Source: Paenibacillus sp. (GTDB taxonomy: Bacteria; Bacillota; Bacilli; Paenibacillales; YIM-B00363). Taken from it: a DNA stretch of 64,000 bases. The notes under the pieces are model-generated. The model was given only the letters and a program-made list of their open reading frames with translations, ran no database searches and had not been told where the DNA came from. Numbering within the stretch: the stretch's first letter is position 1; the number at the start of each line of letters is the position of its first letter. The position numbers and the translations under genes were made by a program. Location: positions 1 to 64,000 of the forward strand of contig NZ_JAPSKE010000004.1 in the NCBI RefSeq assembly GCF_031177825.1. Reading direction: 5' to 3'. Below, piece after piece: positions 8,790 through 17,993 of this stretch.

Positions 8790-9000
8790 AACTGGCGTTC
8801 GATCCAAATCAATCCCTCTCCCCGCCTCCGATTGCCAGTCTTCGAAGCTTCCCGTGATGATATCGACGTCCGTTCCGACAAGGTTCTGACGGGCCGCTGC
8901 TGCGAGCTCGGCGCCAAGTTCTACGCAAGTGATTTGAAATCCGCGTATATTCTTTTTGTACAGCCTGCCTCGTTACAATCCGCCAACGATTAAATCCAAC
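8790..9000 (-). pseudogene. SAM-dependent methyltransferase remnant
   Basis: The minus strand reads RGFQITCVELGAELAAAARQ followed by NLVGTDVDIITGSFEDWQ, the beta-2/helix region of a class I methyltransferase, where the acidic E of VELG binds the SAM ribose. Upstream of it an in-frame TAA interrupts VLDLIVGGL, roughly where the glycine-rich motif I should be, and downstream the match ends after about 40 residues. The gene is dead but still sits in front of its terminator (8690-8741). From 9000 to 9220 I see no gene. Confidence 0.5.
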
Positions 9001-9221
9001 ACGGGGCTCGGACAGTAAATCCCGCGGTGGTTGAATACGAAAGTCTTACAGTGTTCTATGGATTAACTAGTCCGGGAAAAATAAGACCTGCTTTCTTAGC
9101 GGGTTTGAATCGGAGTATGTTCTTTTCGCCCGAGGGGTTATTGTGTGCATTCCCTTGCAGCGATAACGGGTATGTTGAAAAGGTCGAGCATAATTAGCTT
9201 TTCCAACTCGCGTTCGCCGTT

Positions 9222-9246
9222 GCGACCGATCATAATGATCGGTCGC
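9222..9246. terminator. Perfect 12-bp palindrome after the 437-aa gene
   Basis: GCGACCGATCAT and ATGATCGGTCGC are exact inverted arms around a single base, starting eight bases beyond the stop of the minus-strand gene at 9254. There is no T-tract on that side, so it could be a stem-loop terminator, an mRNA stabiliser or a protein-binding palindrome. Confidence 0.45.
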
Positions 9247-9253
9247 ACTTTGC

Positions 9254-10567
9254 TTATTGCTTCTTTCTCTCGAATTCTTTGACCCCGGTCGGCAGCAGCA
9301 CGTTCGCCGGATTCGGCTCCTCCCGCTTGTCCGGCACGATTCGGCCGTCCACTAGAATCGCCATGTAGATATGCTGATTACTCAACTGCGGCGGCGCTTT
9401 CAACGTCTTGCTGAAAAATAGTATCCCTTTTTTCATTTCAAGGAGAAGCGGCAGTCCTTGTCCCTGTACCGCTTCGCCTACGTACCGCGGGTACTCGCCG
9501 AGCTGGCCCTTCTGCTCGACGCCTTGCACATCCTTAAGCATGGCGGGCGTGAGCGGCGTATTCTGGCCATGACGCATATGCACCTGACCGGTCTCCCCGA
9601 CCGGCATATCGCCTTCAACTTCGACCGGCGCGAAGCCGCTTACCGCGTTCTCCAGCATTGTCACAATATGCGCCCAATCCCCATCTTCTTTCGGGGGATA
9701 GACGGTGAGGAATTTTCCGATCGGCCCTTCGGTTTCGGAAATATCGAATTTATGGTATACGTCCCAACTCCTCAGCCGCGGACTGACCGCCTTGGCCATC
9801 GCGAGCCGCTCGACGGCATCGGCAGAACCGACATGCGCTTTCCAGCTTACATGCTTGATTTCCCCGACGCCCCAGGATAAATAATTGCGTCCATCGTCGC
9901 TGTAACTATTTCCCTCCAAATATTCCCTCAGCTTTAAGACGTCGCTTTTTTCCTGCTTTTTCTCCTCTTGTTTGAGGACGGGGACAGGCGCGCCCCTGAA
10001 CGCTTCTGCGCGCCGACGGACTTCCCGCCCGACAGAGGGAGGGGCCTCCGCTTCTTGGATCGCCATTCGCCTCTGCCGGATGCGGTCTAGGATGTGCTCT
10101 ACCTTGGTCAGCTTCGCTTCGTCTTGCTTCTTCTTGGTTTTCCGCTTGTCGTAGCTTGCTTTCCAATCGCCGATAATGACTTCGATCTGCTTCATTAGCT
10201 CTTCCTGCGCCGGATAATCGGTATCGCCCAGCTTCTCGTAAGCGGCTAATGCCTCTTCCAACTTGCCCCACGACGTCTTGCCGAACGCCTTCTTTCCGGA
10301 CTTCAGTCCTTCGCCTTGAAGCTCCTGCTTCGTCGGCAACCCGGGCGCTCGCTGTATGACCGCTGCAGGCGAAGCGGCGGAATTACGTAGCACGCTTCTT
10401 TGCAGAAGGTTCCCTACCATGCGGTTGCCCATCGACCGTTGCAGCTGTTGCCAGTCGCCATAGGGCGCCTCCTGCTGCATCGTCTCGCCGACCTTTCGCT
10501 CTCCGCCCGAGCTTCCGCTCTTCCCCTGCTGCCGTTTGGGAGCCTGATGCCGCCCTCCGATCATCAC
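9254..10567 (-). CDS. Unknown 437-aa protein with DUF4157/eCIS-cargo-like leader
   Basis: No secretion signal and no membrane segment. The first ~40 residues are basic and low-complexity. Residues 42-56 read LQRSMGNRMVGNLLQ, very like the LQ-x3-GN-x2-V-x2-LL motif found at the N-termini of DUF4157 proteins and of many extracellular contractile-injection and polymorphic-toxin cargoes. A charged, coiled-coil-like stretch (about 80-215, rich in Lys, Glu, Arg) follows, then a globular C-terminal domain (about 220-437) that I do not recognise (YLSWGVGEIKHVSWKAHVGS, GQVHMRHGQNTPLTPAML). AAAGGGGG stands before the ATG-ATG start. No sheath, tube or baseplate genes are nearby. It is flanked by gene debris. 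Function not known; a secreted effector is one possibility. Confidence 0.7.
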   Translation of the reverse strand: MMIGGRHQAPKRQQGKSGSSGGERKVGETMQQEAPYGDWQQLQRSMGNRMVGNLLQRSVLRNSAASPAAVIQRAPGLPTKQELQGEGLKSGKKAFGKTSWGKLEEALAAYEKLGDTDYPAQEELMKQIEVIIGDWKASYDKRKTKKKQDEAKLTKVEHILDRIRQRRMAIQEAEAPPSVGREVRRRAEAFRGAPVPVLKQEEKKQEKSDVLKLREYLEGNSYSDDGRNYLSWGVGEIKHVSWKAHVGSADAVERLAMAKAVSPRLRSWDVYHKFDISETEGPIGKFLTVYPPKEDGDWAHIVTMLENAVSGFAPVEVEGDMPVGETGQVHMRHGQNTPLTPAMLKDVQGVEQKGQLGEYPRYVGEAVQGQGLPLLLEMKKGILFFSKTLKAPPQLSNQHIYMAILVDGRIVPDKREEPNPANVLLPTGVKEFERKKQ

Positions 10568-10773
10568 GCAACCCCCTTTACAAGAAATGGTATGTCACCC
10601 CAACTATACCACATCAGGAAAGCGGAGCCGACGCACAAAAAAACGTCGTACCAAGATCATGCGGTTACATGAAGCGCGGGCGAAGTAATACTCCGGCGTT
10701 CCTGAGGAGTTACTGTACTGACAGCGGTTCACGAAACGTCGTCAACCCCTAGCCGCTGCATCGGCGTAAAAGA

Positions 10774-11160
10774 TCACAGTTTAAAACGCGTCGTTTCCTT
10801 CCCCGGATTCCGGTACCGATGCAGCCGATTCGCGGAGTAATGCGCGGAGCTTCCCGCTGGCACCCGATAAATTTCATCCCCGAACCCCAGCTCCAAGCCC
10901 CCCCCCCCCGATGGACGTAAATGTATTCCTCCACGCCCTCGTTATGCGGCTCGGAGGCATGCTCGCAGCCCGGGTCAAGGTTGACTAGGTAAGACTCGAA
11001 TTTCGTACGCAAATTGTAAGGGAACAACGGGTACGCCCGGTACGCCCCTTCTTCTTCCTCGAACGGTTCGAGCTGTCTCCAGCATTTCTTGGAAGCCGTC
11101 TTCCTGGCCGAATCCTCTTCGATCGCGATGACGTCCATGATGAGCGCGATGATGAAAATA
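10774..11160 (-). pseudogene. Cupin-domain part of an XRE-type regulator, frameshifted at a C12 tract
   Basis: The first frame (from about 11160) encodes FEEEEGAYRAYPLFPYNL and LDPGCEHASEPHNEGVEEYI, the start of a cupin domain as found C-terminal to Cro/C1-type HTH regulators. Right after YVHRG it meets a run of twelve Cs (10898-10909). The rest of the cupin, LELGFGDEIYRVPAGSSAHY then SANRLHRYRNPGKETTRFKL, is in another frame and ends at 10774. The HTH half is missing upstream, so the gene is dead even if the homopolymer length is wrong in this sequence. Intact relatives are sugar- or polyamine-responsive regulators. Confidence 0.7.
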
Positions 11161-11194
11161 TATCAATCGATCCGTCAAGAATGGAGTTAGATGC

Positions 11195-13100
11195 TTATGG
11201 CTTCCGTATGTCAACGTGCAGCGGCCGCGAAACGCGGTAACCGCCGTACGTTACCGTAATCACCGACGTTCCGTGCCCGACCGGCGTGATCCGTCCCGAG
11301 GACGAGACGATCGCAACCTCCTCATGATTACTCTCGTAAGTGATGTCCTTCGAGAGCGTTCTGGACGTACCGTCTTCGTACAGAGTCGATACTTCGATCT
11401 GCAGTCCTTCATCGCCTACGGCTAACGTCGGAAAGTCGTTTAAAACCAGCTTCTTTATGGGCTCCGGCGTCAGCGATTCATAGGGAATGGCCTCTCCCTG
11501 ATGAACGTAGACCGGGTTTTCCGCCGGTACCAACGGAACGGGCGACGTCCCGCCGATCGTCACATGCTCGGCTTTGTGCGCGTATCCCGGCAAGGTGAGC
11601 AAGAAGCTGTACGTGCCAGGCGCAAGCGTTACCGACAGATGCGCATATCGCGAAGAATCGGACTCGCGAAGCTCGAAGCCGACCGGCGATCCGGTTTGGG
11701 ATCCGCCGTAAACCGCCTCCGTAACGGCTCCCGTACGATCTTCCGGAACCGTCGCCGAGCGGAATACCTGCAAGCGCAGTCGATCGGGTTCCGCATTCGC
11801 CGGCAGACGATAATCACCGTAAGCGGTCGTCACCGGCAAGAGCCTCAGAATCCGAAGCTCGCCCGGCTGGAACGTTAGCGGCATGCCGCCGTTCATTTGC
11901 GCAGCGGTGTACCGCCCAAGCAGATCGCCTCCGCCGGTTACGTCATAAACGTCGTACTCTGCGGCCGCGAGCGCCATGATCTTGACGTTCGACGTCAATT
12001 GCGGGTACGCGGCATTCATTTGGGCCTGGCTCAAATTCGCGGAACTGAACCACGGTCGGTAATAAGCGAACACGATGCGCTCGTCGCCAAGCGAGCGCGT
12101 CGAGACGCGAACCTTGCCGCTGTCCGCATCCGCCGTACGCTCGAAGCCTCCCCATCCGCTCAGCGCATCGATAAGCCCTTTAGAGTTGTACCAATCCAAC
12201 GTGCCTAGGATCAGCACGACTTCTCCCGCCCCGTAAGACCATCGAACGGCAGCCGGCTTTCCGTTGTCGTATTGGGCAAGCACTGTGAACGGCACGTCCA
12301 TTTGCGGTTCCACATAAACCTGTTCGCTAAGCTTAAGCTGCGAGATGCCTTCGAATACGCCGTTCGCGGGGAGGACCTGCGATTGAAGACCGCTGCCCCT
12401 CGTAGACCAGCTGTTCGCGACGAAGCCAAGCCGGGTTAGCAGCGGACGGCTCGCGCTGCCGGTTTCGAAATCGGTTTTACCGGAATCCGCGAACAAAATG
12501 AGCTTGCCGCCGGCGTTCGCGTAGTCCGCCAGCCGGTCGACCGTCTCGGCTTTCATAATCGTAGAGCCCGTATCCATGATGACGGAATGACGCTCGGGCG
12601 TCATCCAGATCGGATCCGTGTAATCGCTGAGCCAGGAAGGGTAGAAATGCTCGTAATCGTTAAAGTAATACAGCTTCTCGCCGGCGAACGAGCCCCAATC
12701 CAACCATCGGAACGACTTATCACGGTGGGGGAGCCTCTAATCACCTTCACGATCTCCAGCTTGCCGGGCGAGCCCGCTTGAATCCGGGCATAATAATAGC
12801 TGTTGGCCGAATAATTGACTCTGAACGCGGGCCCGGACCATGCCGAGCCTGCGTTCAGCTTTACGTCGACGGACATCCTGACGTTTTTCCACTCGGGAAA
12901 GTCTCCGGGTACAAAAGACAGCAGCGTGTCTTGATCGCCGCTCATGACATATTCGCCGGACACGATGCCGCCGCCGCCCGATACGAGCCGCCAGTCGGAA
13001 GGCTGCGAGCCGTCCGCCCCTTCGAATTCCTCCATATAGAACGAAGCGGCCTCGGCCGCAACGGACGGGACAGGAAGAAATGAAACCGCCCAATCACGGC
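11195..13100 (-). pseudogene. Broken secreted protein with Big2 C-terminal domain
   Basis: The C-terminal frame (11195 to about 12725) encodes a glutamine-amidotransferase-like region such as trimerisation domains of beta-galactosidases have (SVIMDTGSTIMKAETVDRLA, YANAGGKLILFADSGKTDFE), beta-rich domains, and a final bacterial Ig-like (Big2) domain (VSTLYEDGTSRTLSKDITYE). The N-terminal part lies in another frame (about 12720-13090): a signal-peptide end (PSVAAEA) and a laminin-G/concanavalin-like beta-sandwich (VRMSVDVKLNAGSAWSGPAF). The frames change near 12715-12730 and no start codon joins the signal peptide. It was probably an extracellular glycoside hydrolase-type protein. Frame boundaries are approximate. 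Confidence 0.6.
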
Positions 13101-13176
13101 CAAGTCGTCATCAGCACACTGACCTAAAGGATAAGCGAATTAGGTGACGCTCCGCGCAGTTCGTAAAGACAAAATA

Positions 13177-13197
13177 AACGCGCCAGCTTGGCGCGTT
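13177..13197 (-). terminator. Rho-independent terminator of the sugar module
   Basis: AACGCGCCA and TGGCGCGTT pair perfectly over 9 bases around GCT; on the minus strand TTTATTTTG follows. It lies 29 bases past the stop of the Gfo/Idh/MocA gene and ends that operon. Confidence 0.85.
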
Positions 13198-13225
13198 TCG
13201 GCGTTCCAGGTTTTGCTGTTCGTTC

Positions 13226-14206
13226 TCAGTCGGTCACAAGCGTAACGTTCGGCACGTAACCTGCAGCCTGGTAAACCATTTCCGAGAATTTCACGACTTT
13301 GAGCGCGAATTCGCCGGGGACCATGACTTCGTGGCGGCCAAGAATCGCATCGATGAAGCTTTTGTCTTGATTCGTCGCAGGCTCCGGCAGCTTCGGAACG
13401 ACCGGCTCCTCCCCAGCTTTACGCAGCGTGATCTTTCCGTTGTCAAAGAAAATCCCGCCCTTTTCACCACAGAACACGTAAGTTTCATGCCAGCATGGCG
13501 CATGCCCGACGAGGTTCAGTCCAGCTATAGCGCCTTCGGCAAAACGGATAGAGCTGAACGTGTCGATTTCCACTGGCGAGCCCTGTTGGTGGAGTTGTGT
13601 CTTCACTTCGACCGGAGTAAGCCCTGTAGTCCACAGCAGCACGTCAATAATATGGCTGCCCGAATCCATCAGGAAACCGCCCCCGGAGAGCGAAGGATCC
13701 TGGCGCCAGGAGTTCGTGGTCCCCTCTCGCCATTGTTGGTAGAGCGAGGCGGTGATGGAAGTCAGCTTCCCGATCTCTCCGCTTCGGATCGTATCTCGAA
13801 TATAAAGAAACTCAGGCTGACAATGGCGCTGATACGACACCTGCAGAATTTTACCCGACCGCTCGGCCGCTTGAATGAGGTTTTCCGCCTCTATCGATGT
13901 GCACGTCATCGGCTTCTCGATGAGGACATGCAGCCCCCTGTCAAGCACATCGCGGGCTTGCCGGTAATGTTCGGTATGCGGCGAGCAGATGATGACTGCA
14001 TCCAGCACGGCATTGTCCAACATCGTCTGATAATCCGGATAAGCCTCGGCACGATGTAGCCCGTATTTCTCCTTAAACCGTTCGAGACTGTCCGGATTCA
14101 CATCGGCCAAAGCCGCGACTTCAACTTCGGGGAGCTCCAGCAGTTGGCGGGCGTGCCACCCGGCAATGCCTCCGGTGCCGATCATGCCGACACGTAAAAT
14201 TTCCAT
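13226..14206 (-). CDS. Gfo/Idh/MocA-family NAD(P)-dependent dehydrogenase
   Basis: 326 residues, usual family length. The Rossmann fold begins VGMIGTGGIAGWHAR, and the family signature EKPM is at 97-100, where Lys is catalytic. The substrate-side motif SGGGFLMDSGSHIIDVLLW supplies the DxGSHxxD active-site Asp and His. Members oxidise or reduce hydroxyls of sugars, inositols or glycosides. GGAGGG precedes the ATG. It is the last gene of the run YesM-YesN-binding protein-permease-permease, so its substrate is probably the imported sugar or a product of it. The Rossmann and EKP assignments are certain; the substrate is not predictable. Confidence 0.92.
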   Translation of the reverse strand: MEILRVGMIGTGGIAGWHARQLLELPEVEVAALADVNPDSLERFKEKYGLHRAEAYPDYQTMLDNAVLDAVIICSPHTEHYRQARDVLDRGLHVLIEKPMTCTSIEAENLIQAAERSGKILQVSYQRHCQPEFLYIRDTIRSGEIGKLTSITASLYQQWREGTTNSWRQDPSLSGGGFLMDSGSHIIDVLLWTTGLTPVEVKTQLHQQGSPVEIDTFSSIRFAEGAIAGLNLVGHAPCWHETYVFCGEKGGIFFDNGKITLRKAGEEPVVPKLPEPATNQDKSFIDAILGRHEVMVPGEFALKVVKFSEMVYQAAGYVPNVTLVTD

Positions 14207-14268
14207 AAAAAAGTCCCTCCTCGCTTTCTTCCTTATGAATGTAACACGTCAATGTAGCTCCCTTTCAA

Positions 14269-15156
14269 TTACCCCTTGACGCTGCCGAGCACGATACCGC
14301 TCATGAAATACCGTTGCAGGAACGGGTAGACGAGCAAAATCGGCAAGGCGCCGATAAAGATTTGCGCCGCCTTGTTGGTCCGGTTGGACACCTCTTGGAG
14401 CAAGGCGGTATCCTGAATCGTAATCATCCGCTCCAACCCTTGCTGCACGACGACGGTTTGAAGATAGCTTTGTAGTGGATAATTTTCCGTTCGATTCATT
14501 AGGATGATGCCGTCGAACCAGCTGTTCCAGTGGCCTACGGTGGTGAACAGGATTAACGTAGCGATCGCAGGCATCGACAACGGCACGAAGATTTTCCATA
14601 ACGTATACCAGTGTCCCGCGCCGTCGATATAAGCCGCTTCCTCGATCTCCTTCGGCAAGTTCCGGAAGAAGTTGAATAATAGAATGACGTTGAAGACGGA
14701 AACCGCCCCGGGAAGAATCAGCGCGAAGATACTGTCGAGCAGGCCGGTCATCTTGATGACCATATACCAGGGAATGAGACCGCCTCCGAACAAAATCGTG
14801 ATCATGAAAAATACGATATACCCTCTCCGGAAGGAGAGGGTCCGCGCGTCCTTGGATAGTGGATACGCAATAAGGAGCGTAAGCAGCATATCCAGTGGTA
14901 CGCCGATCAGCACGCGCTGGAAGGAGACGATCATCGACCGGATAAATTCCGGCTTGTTCGCTACGTACTCGTAGGCCTTGAAGGTGAAATCGACGGGCCA
15001 CAGCGTGACGAACCCTGCCGCCGCCGCCGTGCCGCTGCTCAGGGAGATGGCGAGCACATGAACCATGGGTAGCAAGCATAATAAGGCGAACCCGACTAAG
15101 ACGATGTAATTGAACGCGATAAATACCGATCGACCGAAAGACAGTTTGTATTGCAT
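14269..15156 (-). CDS. Carbohydrate ABC permease, LplC/YtcP type
   Basis: 295 residues, six predicted membrane segments (first about 12-34). The cytoplasmic EAA loop reads EEAAYIDGAGHWYTLWKIF with the conserved G, the site that docks the ATPase. The end ...GIVLGSVKG is typical of the LplC/YtcP subgroup. It pairs with the permease encoded 15 bases upstream to form the import channel. The ATP-hydrolysing subunit is not encoded nearby; such Paenibacillus systems usually share an MsmK-type ATPase from elsewhere. RBS GGGGGG. Confidence 0.93.
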   Translation of the reverse strand: MQYKLSFGRSVFIAFNYIVLVGFALLCLLPMVHVLAISLSSGTAAAAGFVTLWPVDFTFKAYEYVANKPEFIRSMIVSFQRVLIGVPLDMLLTLLIAYPLSKDARTLSFRRGYIVFFMITILFGGGLIPWYMVIKMTGLLDSIFALILPGAVSVFNVILLFNFFRNLPKEIEEAAYIDGAGHWYTLWKIFVPLSMPAIATLILFTTVGHWNSWFDGIILMNRTENYPLQSYLQTVVVQQGLERMITIQDTALLQEVSNRTNKAAQIFIGALPILLVYPFLQRYFMSGIVLGSVKG

Positions 15157-15171
15157 CGTTCCCCCCCTCGG

Positions 15172-16086
15172 CTATAACACGCGATAGCCCGCGTATTTGT
15201 CGGCCAGCTTATACGATACGACGATGAGGACGACGGAGATGACCGATTTAAACAGCCCGATCGCCGTGGCCAAGCTGTATTGATTTTCGATTAATCCCAT
15301 CCTGTAGACCATTGTATCGATAATGTCACCGGTACTGTATACGAGAGGATTGTACAGATTGTACACTTGATCGAATCCCGCGTTTAAAATGCCCCCGAGG
15401 CTCAATACGGTCATTAAGACGACGATCGGGAGAATGCCGGGCAGCGTGACGTGCCACGTCTGTCTCCAACGATTCGCTCCGTCGACGATAGCGGCTTCGT
15501 ACAGCGTAGGGTCGATGCCGGTCAAAGCCGCCAAATAAATGATCGTTCCGAAGCCGGCCTCCTTCCACACGTGAGTCGTGACGAGCATGTACGGGAACAC
15601 GTCCTCGTTCCCGAGGAAGAAAATCGGCTCGATCCCGAACCAGGATAAAAACTGATTGACGATGCCCTCGGACGGAGACAAAATATCGATTAAAATGCCG
15701 GCGAGGAGCACCCAAGACAAAAAGTACGGAAGATAGATGATCGTTTGGATGCTTCGTTTTACGTATTTCGCCCGCAATTCGTTCAACAGCAGGGCGAGCA
15801 GTACGGGAACGATCAAACCGGCCACGATTTTCATGAACGCGATGAACACGGTATTCCAAAAGACTTGACGCACATCGGGAATCTGCAAGATGAACTCGAA
15901 GTTGTCGAGTCCAACCCAATCCGAACCGAAGAACCCTTTAACGACATTGTACCGTTGGAACGCCATGATCACGCCGATCATGGGCCCGTAGCTGAAGATC
16001 AGGAGCAGGATGATTCCCGGCACCATCATCAGATGCAGCGGGGATTCCCGAATCCACTTCTTCCCTCTCCCTCTTGCAGCCTGCAT
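15172..16086 (-). CDS. Carbohydrate ABC permease, LplB type
   Basis: 304 residues from the chosen start. The N-terminus has the LplB-type motif MMVPGIILLLIFSYGPMIG followed by MAFQRYN; six membrane segments. The EAA loop is YEAAIVDGANRWRQTWHVT. ATG 16086 has AAGGAGGG ending six bases upstream; an open frame extends further but lacks any ribosome site. Partner of the LplC-type permease downstream and of the binding protein encoded upstream. Confidence 0.92.
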   Translation of the reverse strand: MQAARGRGKKWIRESPLHLMMVPGIILLLIFSYGPMIGVIMAFQRYNVVKGFFGSDWVGLDNFEFILQIPDVRQVFWNTVFIAFMKIVAGLIVPVLLALLLNELRAKYVKRSIQTIIYLPYFLSWVLLAGILIDILSPSEGIVNQFLSWFGIEPIFFLGNEDVFPYMLVTTHVWKEAGFGTIIYLAALTGIDPTLYEAAIVDGANRWRQTWHVTLPGILPIVVLMTVLSLGGILNAGFDQVYNLYNPLVYSTGDIIDTMVYRMGLIENQYSLATAIGLFKSVISVVLIVVSYKLADKYAGYRVL

Positions 16087-16181
16087 GGACATCCCTCCTT
16101 GATCCGGTCGCATCCGCAGGGGAGAAAAAAGGGAAGTCGGCAACACCAACTCCCCCCTTTCTTTCCCGCTCCGCAACCGAC

Positions 16182-17873
16182 TTATTGATTCGATTGGTAC
16201 CACTCGTTCACTTCTTTCGTAATGTCGTCCCCGCCCAGCTTTCTCCATTGCTCCACGAAGTTGTCGAACTCGTCGATCGGCGCTTTCCCCATGATAATTT
16301 TCAGGAACGTTTCGCTTTGCATCTTGCCTAGCGTCGCGCCTTTATCGATCATCGATTGGGTCGGCGCGCCATAAAATTCGTTGAAAATCATTTGGTTGTT
16401 TTGATCGATTTGCTCCAGAATCGATTGCGAGCCTCCCGGTCCGAACACGGAAGCGTACCCCCAGCTCTTGACGTCGCCGCCTTCGTACGCGAGCACCTTC
16501 TCATAGTTCGATTTGTCCGTGCTGTTCAGCCCGGTCGGATCTTTCTTCTCCAACGCGCCCCGAACCGCCTGGAAGCTTTCTAGGTTTTGCTTCGGCTTCC
16601 ACACCCGGAACATGGACATCTTGAATACTTCCTTGCCTTCCGACGTCGTGCTGTACTTGTCGTTGTTCGCGTTCGGACCGACCGTGTTTTCAACCCAAAG
16701 ATTGATCATTTTGATCAATGCTTCCGGATGCTCGAAATTTTTGTTGACTACGTGATAGTTCGCGGCCGGGTTGGACACCAGGGATAGGACCGGCTTGTCG
16801 TCGCTTGAAACCGGCGGAATCGGGATCCAGTCGCCGGGGTCTTCGGCGTTTTCTTTGCTCGAGTTCAGCGGCCAGATCGAGTTCCACATCGCCCCGTACG
16901 CGATGCCGATTTTCCCGGCCGTCGTCGATTCGGCCACCTTCGTGCCGTCTTTGACGCCGAATTCCGGATCGATCATCTTCCGATTGTACAGGTCGTTCAG
17001 GAACGCAAGCGTCGTCTTGACTTCGGGTTGAATCGTGCCGCTGACAAGATGGCCCGAATCGTCCTTGATCCAGCCGTTCGGATACGCATGGAACGCGTAG
17101 AAGATCGGTGCGATATCCGCCCACCCGGTGACGTTTCCGATAACGGCGTCTTTATTGAAGGCGAAGCCGTACGTGTCGGCTTCGCCGTTCCCGTCAGGGT
17201 CCTGCGTCACGAATGCTTCGGCCGTCTTGACCAGTTCGTCCATCGTCGTCGGCACCGGCAAGTTGAGCTTCTCGAGCCAGTCTTTCCGAATCCAGATAAT
17301 TTCGACGTTGTCCAACATCGACAGCGTCTCCGGGATCGCCATCAGCTTGCCGCCGATTTTCGCCGTCCCGAGCATGAGGCCGCCGTCGCCTTCGATTACG
17401 CTTTTGGTCAGCGGCGTGGCGTATTGCTCGTACACCTCGGTGAGATCCGCGATGACGTCGTTCTCCGTCAGCAGCTTAAGGTTCTTAATGTCGACGTCGA
17501 ACACGTCCGGCAGATCGTTCGACGCGAGAGCGACGCCGAACTTCTGTTGGTACTGTTCGGACGGAACGACCCATTGATACGTCAGGTTGATGCCGAGCTT
17601 CTCCTTGTATTCCTGAATCCATACGTTGTTATCGATCGTTTCGCCCTGATCGTATTTGTAGTTCGTGCCGAGGTCCGCCCTTACGCTCGTCAGCGTAATC
17701 TCGGGTTCGAACTTATCTAGAGGACCGCTTGCGAGAGCGGCGGACGGCTCGGAGGCGCCTGCGGGCGGATTCGATTCTCCGCCGGTCGGGGAGCCTGTGC
17801 TGCAAGCGGCCGTCGCTGTTGCGAGAGCGGCAATCGTTAACGATATCAATCTTGCGTTGCGCCGTAGCTTCAT
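16182..17873 (-). CDS. Extracellular solute-binding lipoprotein (LplA type)
   Basis: 563 residues. The signal peptide ends in lipobox TAAC (about 21-24), then a Ser/Gly/Pro linker. The body is a cluster-F/LplA type oligosaccharide-binding protein: WIRKDWLEKLNLPVPTTMDE, DPDGNGEADTYGFAFNKDA (also a calcium-loop-like DxDGNGxAD), and PNANNDKYSTTSEGKEV. It captures a sugar or oligosaccharide at the membrane and hands it to the permeases encoded downstream. Strong leader: TATAAT 47 bases upstream and GGAGG before the ATG, with a CcpA box over the promoter. Substrate cannot be told. Confidence 0.93.
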   Translation of the reverse strand: MKLRRNARLISLTIAALATATAACSTGSPTGGESNPPAGASEPSAALASGPLDKFEPEITLTSVRADLGTNYKYDQGETIDNNVWIQEYKEKLGINLTYQWVVPSEQYQQKFGVALASNDLPDVFDVDIKNLKLLTENDVIADLTEVYEQYATPLTKSVIEGDGGLMLGTAKIGGKLMAIPETLSMLDNVEIIWIRKDWLEKLNLPVPTTMDELVKTAEAFVTQDPDGNGEADTYGFAFNKDAVIGNVTGWADIAPIFYAFHAYPNGWIKDDSGHLVSGTIQPEVKTTLAFLNDLYNRKMIDPEFGVKDGTKVAESTTAGKIGIAYGAMWNSIWPLNSSKENAEDPGDWIPIPPVSSDDKPVLSLVSNPAANYHVVNKNFEHPEALIKMINLWVENTVGPNANNDKYSTTSEGKEVFKMSMFRVWKPKQNLESFQAVRGALEKKDPTGLNSTDKSNYEKVLAYEGGDVKSWGYASVFGPGGSQSILEQIDQNNQMIFNEFYGAPTQSMIDKGATLGKMQSETFLKIIMGKAPIDEFDNFVEQWRKLGGDDITKEVNEWYQSNQ

Positions 17874-17919
17874 ACCATTCCTCCTAGATTCTTAGTTACG
17901 TCTTGAGGCCTCTGGTTTT

Positions 17920-17948
17920 ATTATAAAAAGGGATGTAAGCGTTTTATA
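17920..17948 (-). promoter_or_regulatory. Promoter of the sugar-uptake operon
   Basis: A perfect minus-strand TATAAT lies at 17920-17925. Seventeen bases upstream the -35 is TATAAA, only 3 of 6 matches to TTGACA, as expected for an activator-dependent promoter. The transcript would start about 40 bases before the binding-protein gene. The YesN-type regulator encoded upstream is the natural activator. Confidence 0.5.
17934..17947 (+). promoter_or_regulatory. cre site (CcpA operator)
   Basis: TGTAAGCGTTTTAT matches the Firmicutes cre consensus TGWAARCGYTWNCW at 13 of 14 positions. It overlaps the -35 region of the promoter above, the right place for catabolite repression by CcpA/HPr-Ser-P. By eye this is the clearest cre in the window. 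Confidence 0.6.
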
Positions 17949-17993
17949 TATGACGTTTTTTACTTTCAAGCGTTCTGTTTACGTGTTTTACAT

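Noticed and set aside
9254-10567. A complete contractile injection system
   Set aside because: Only a cargo-like protein is present; no sheath, tube, baseplate or AAA+ genes occur in the window.
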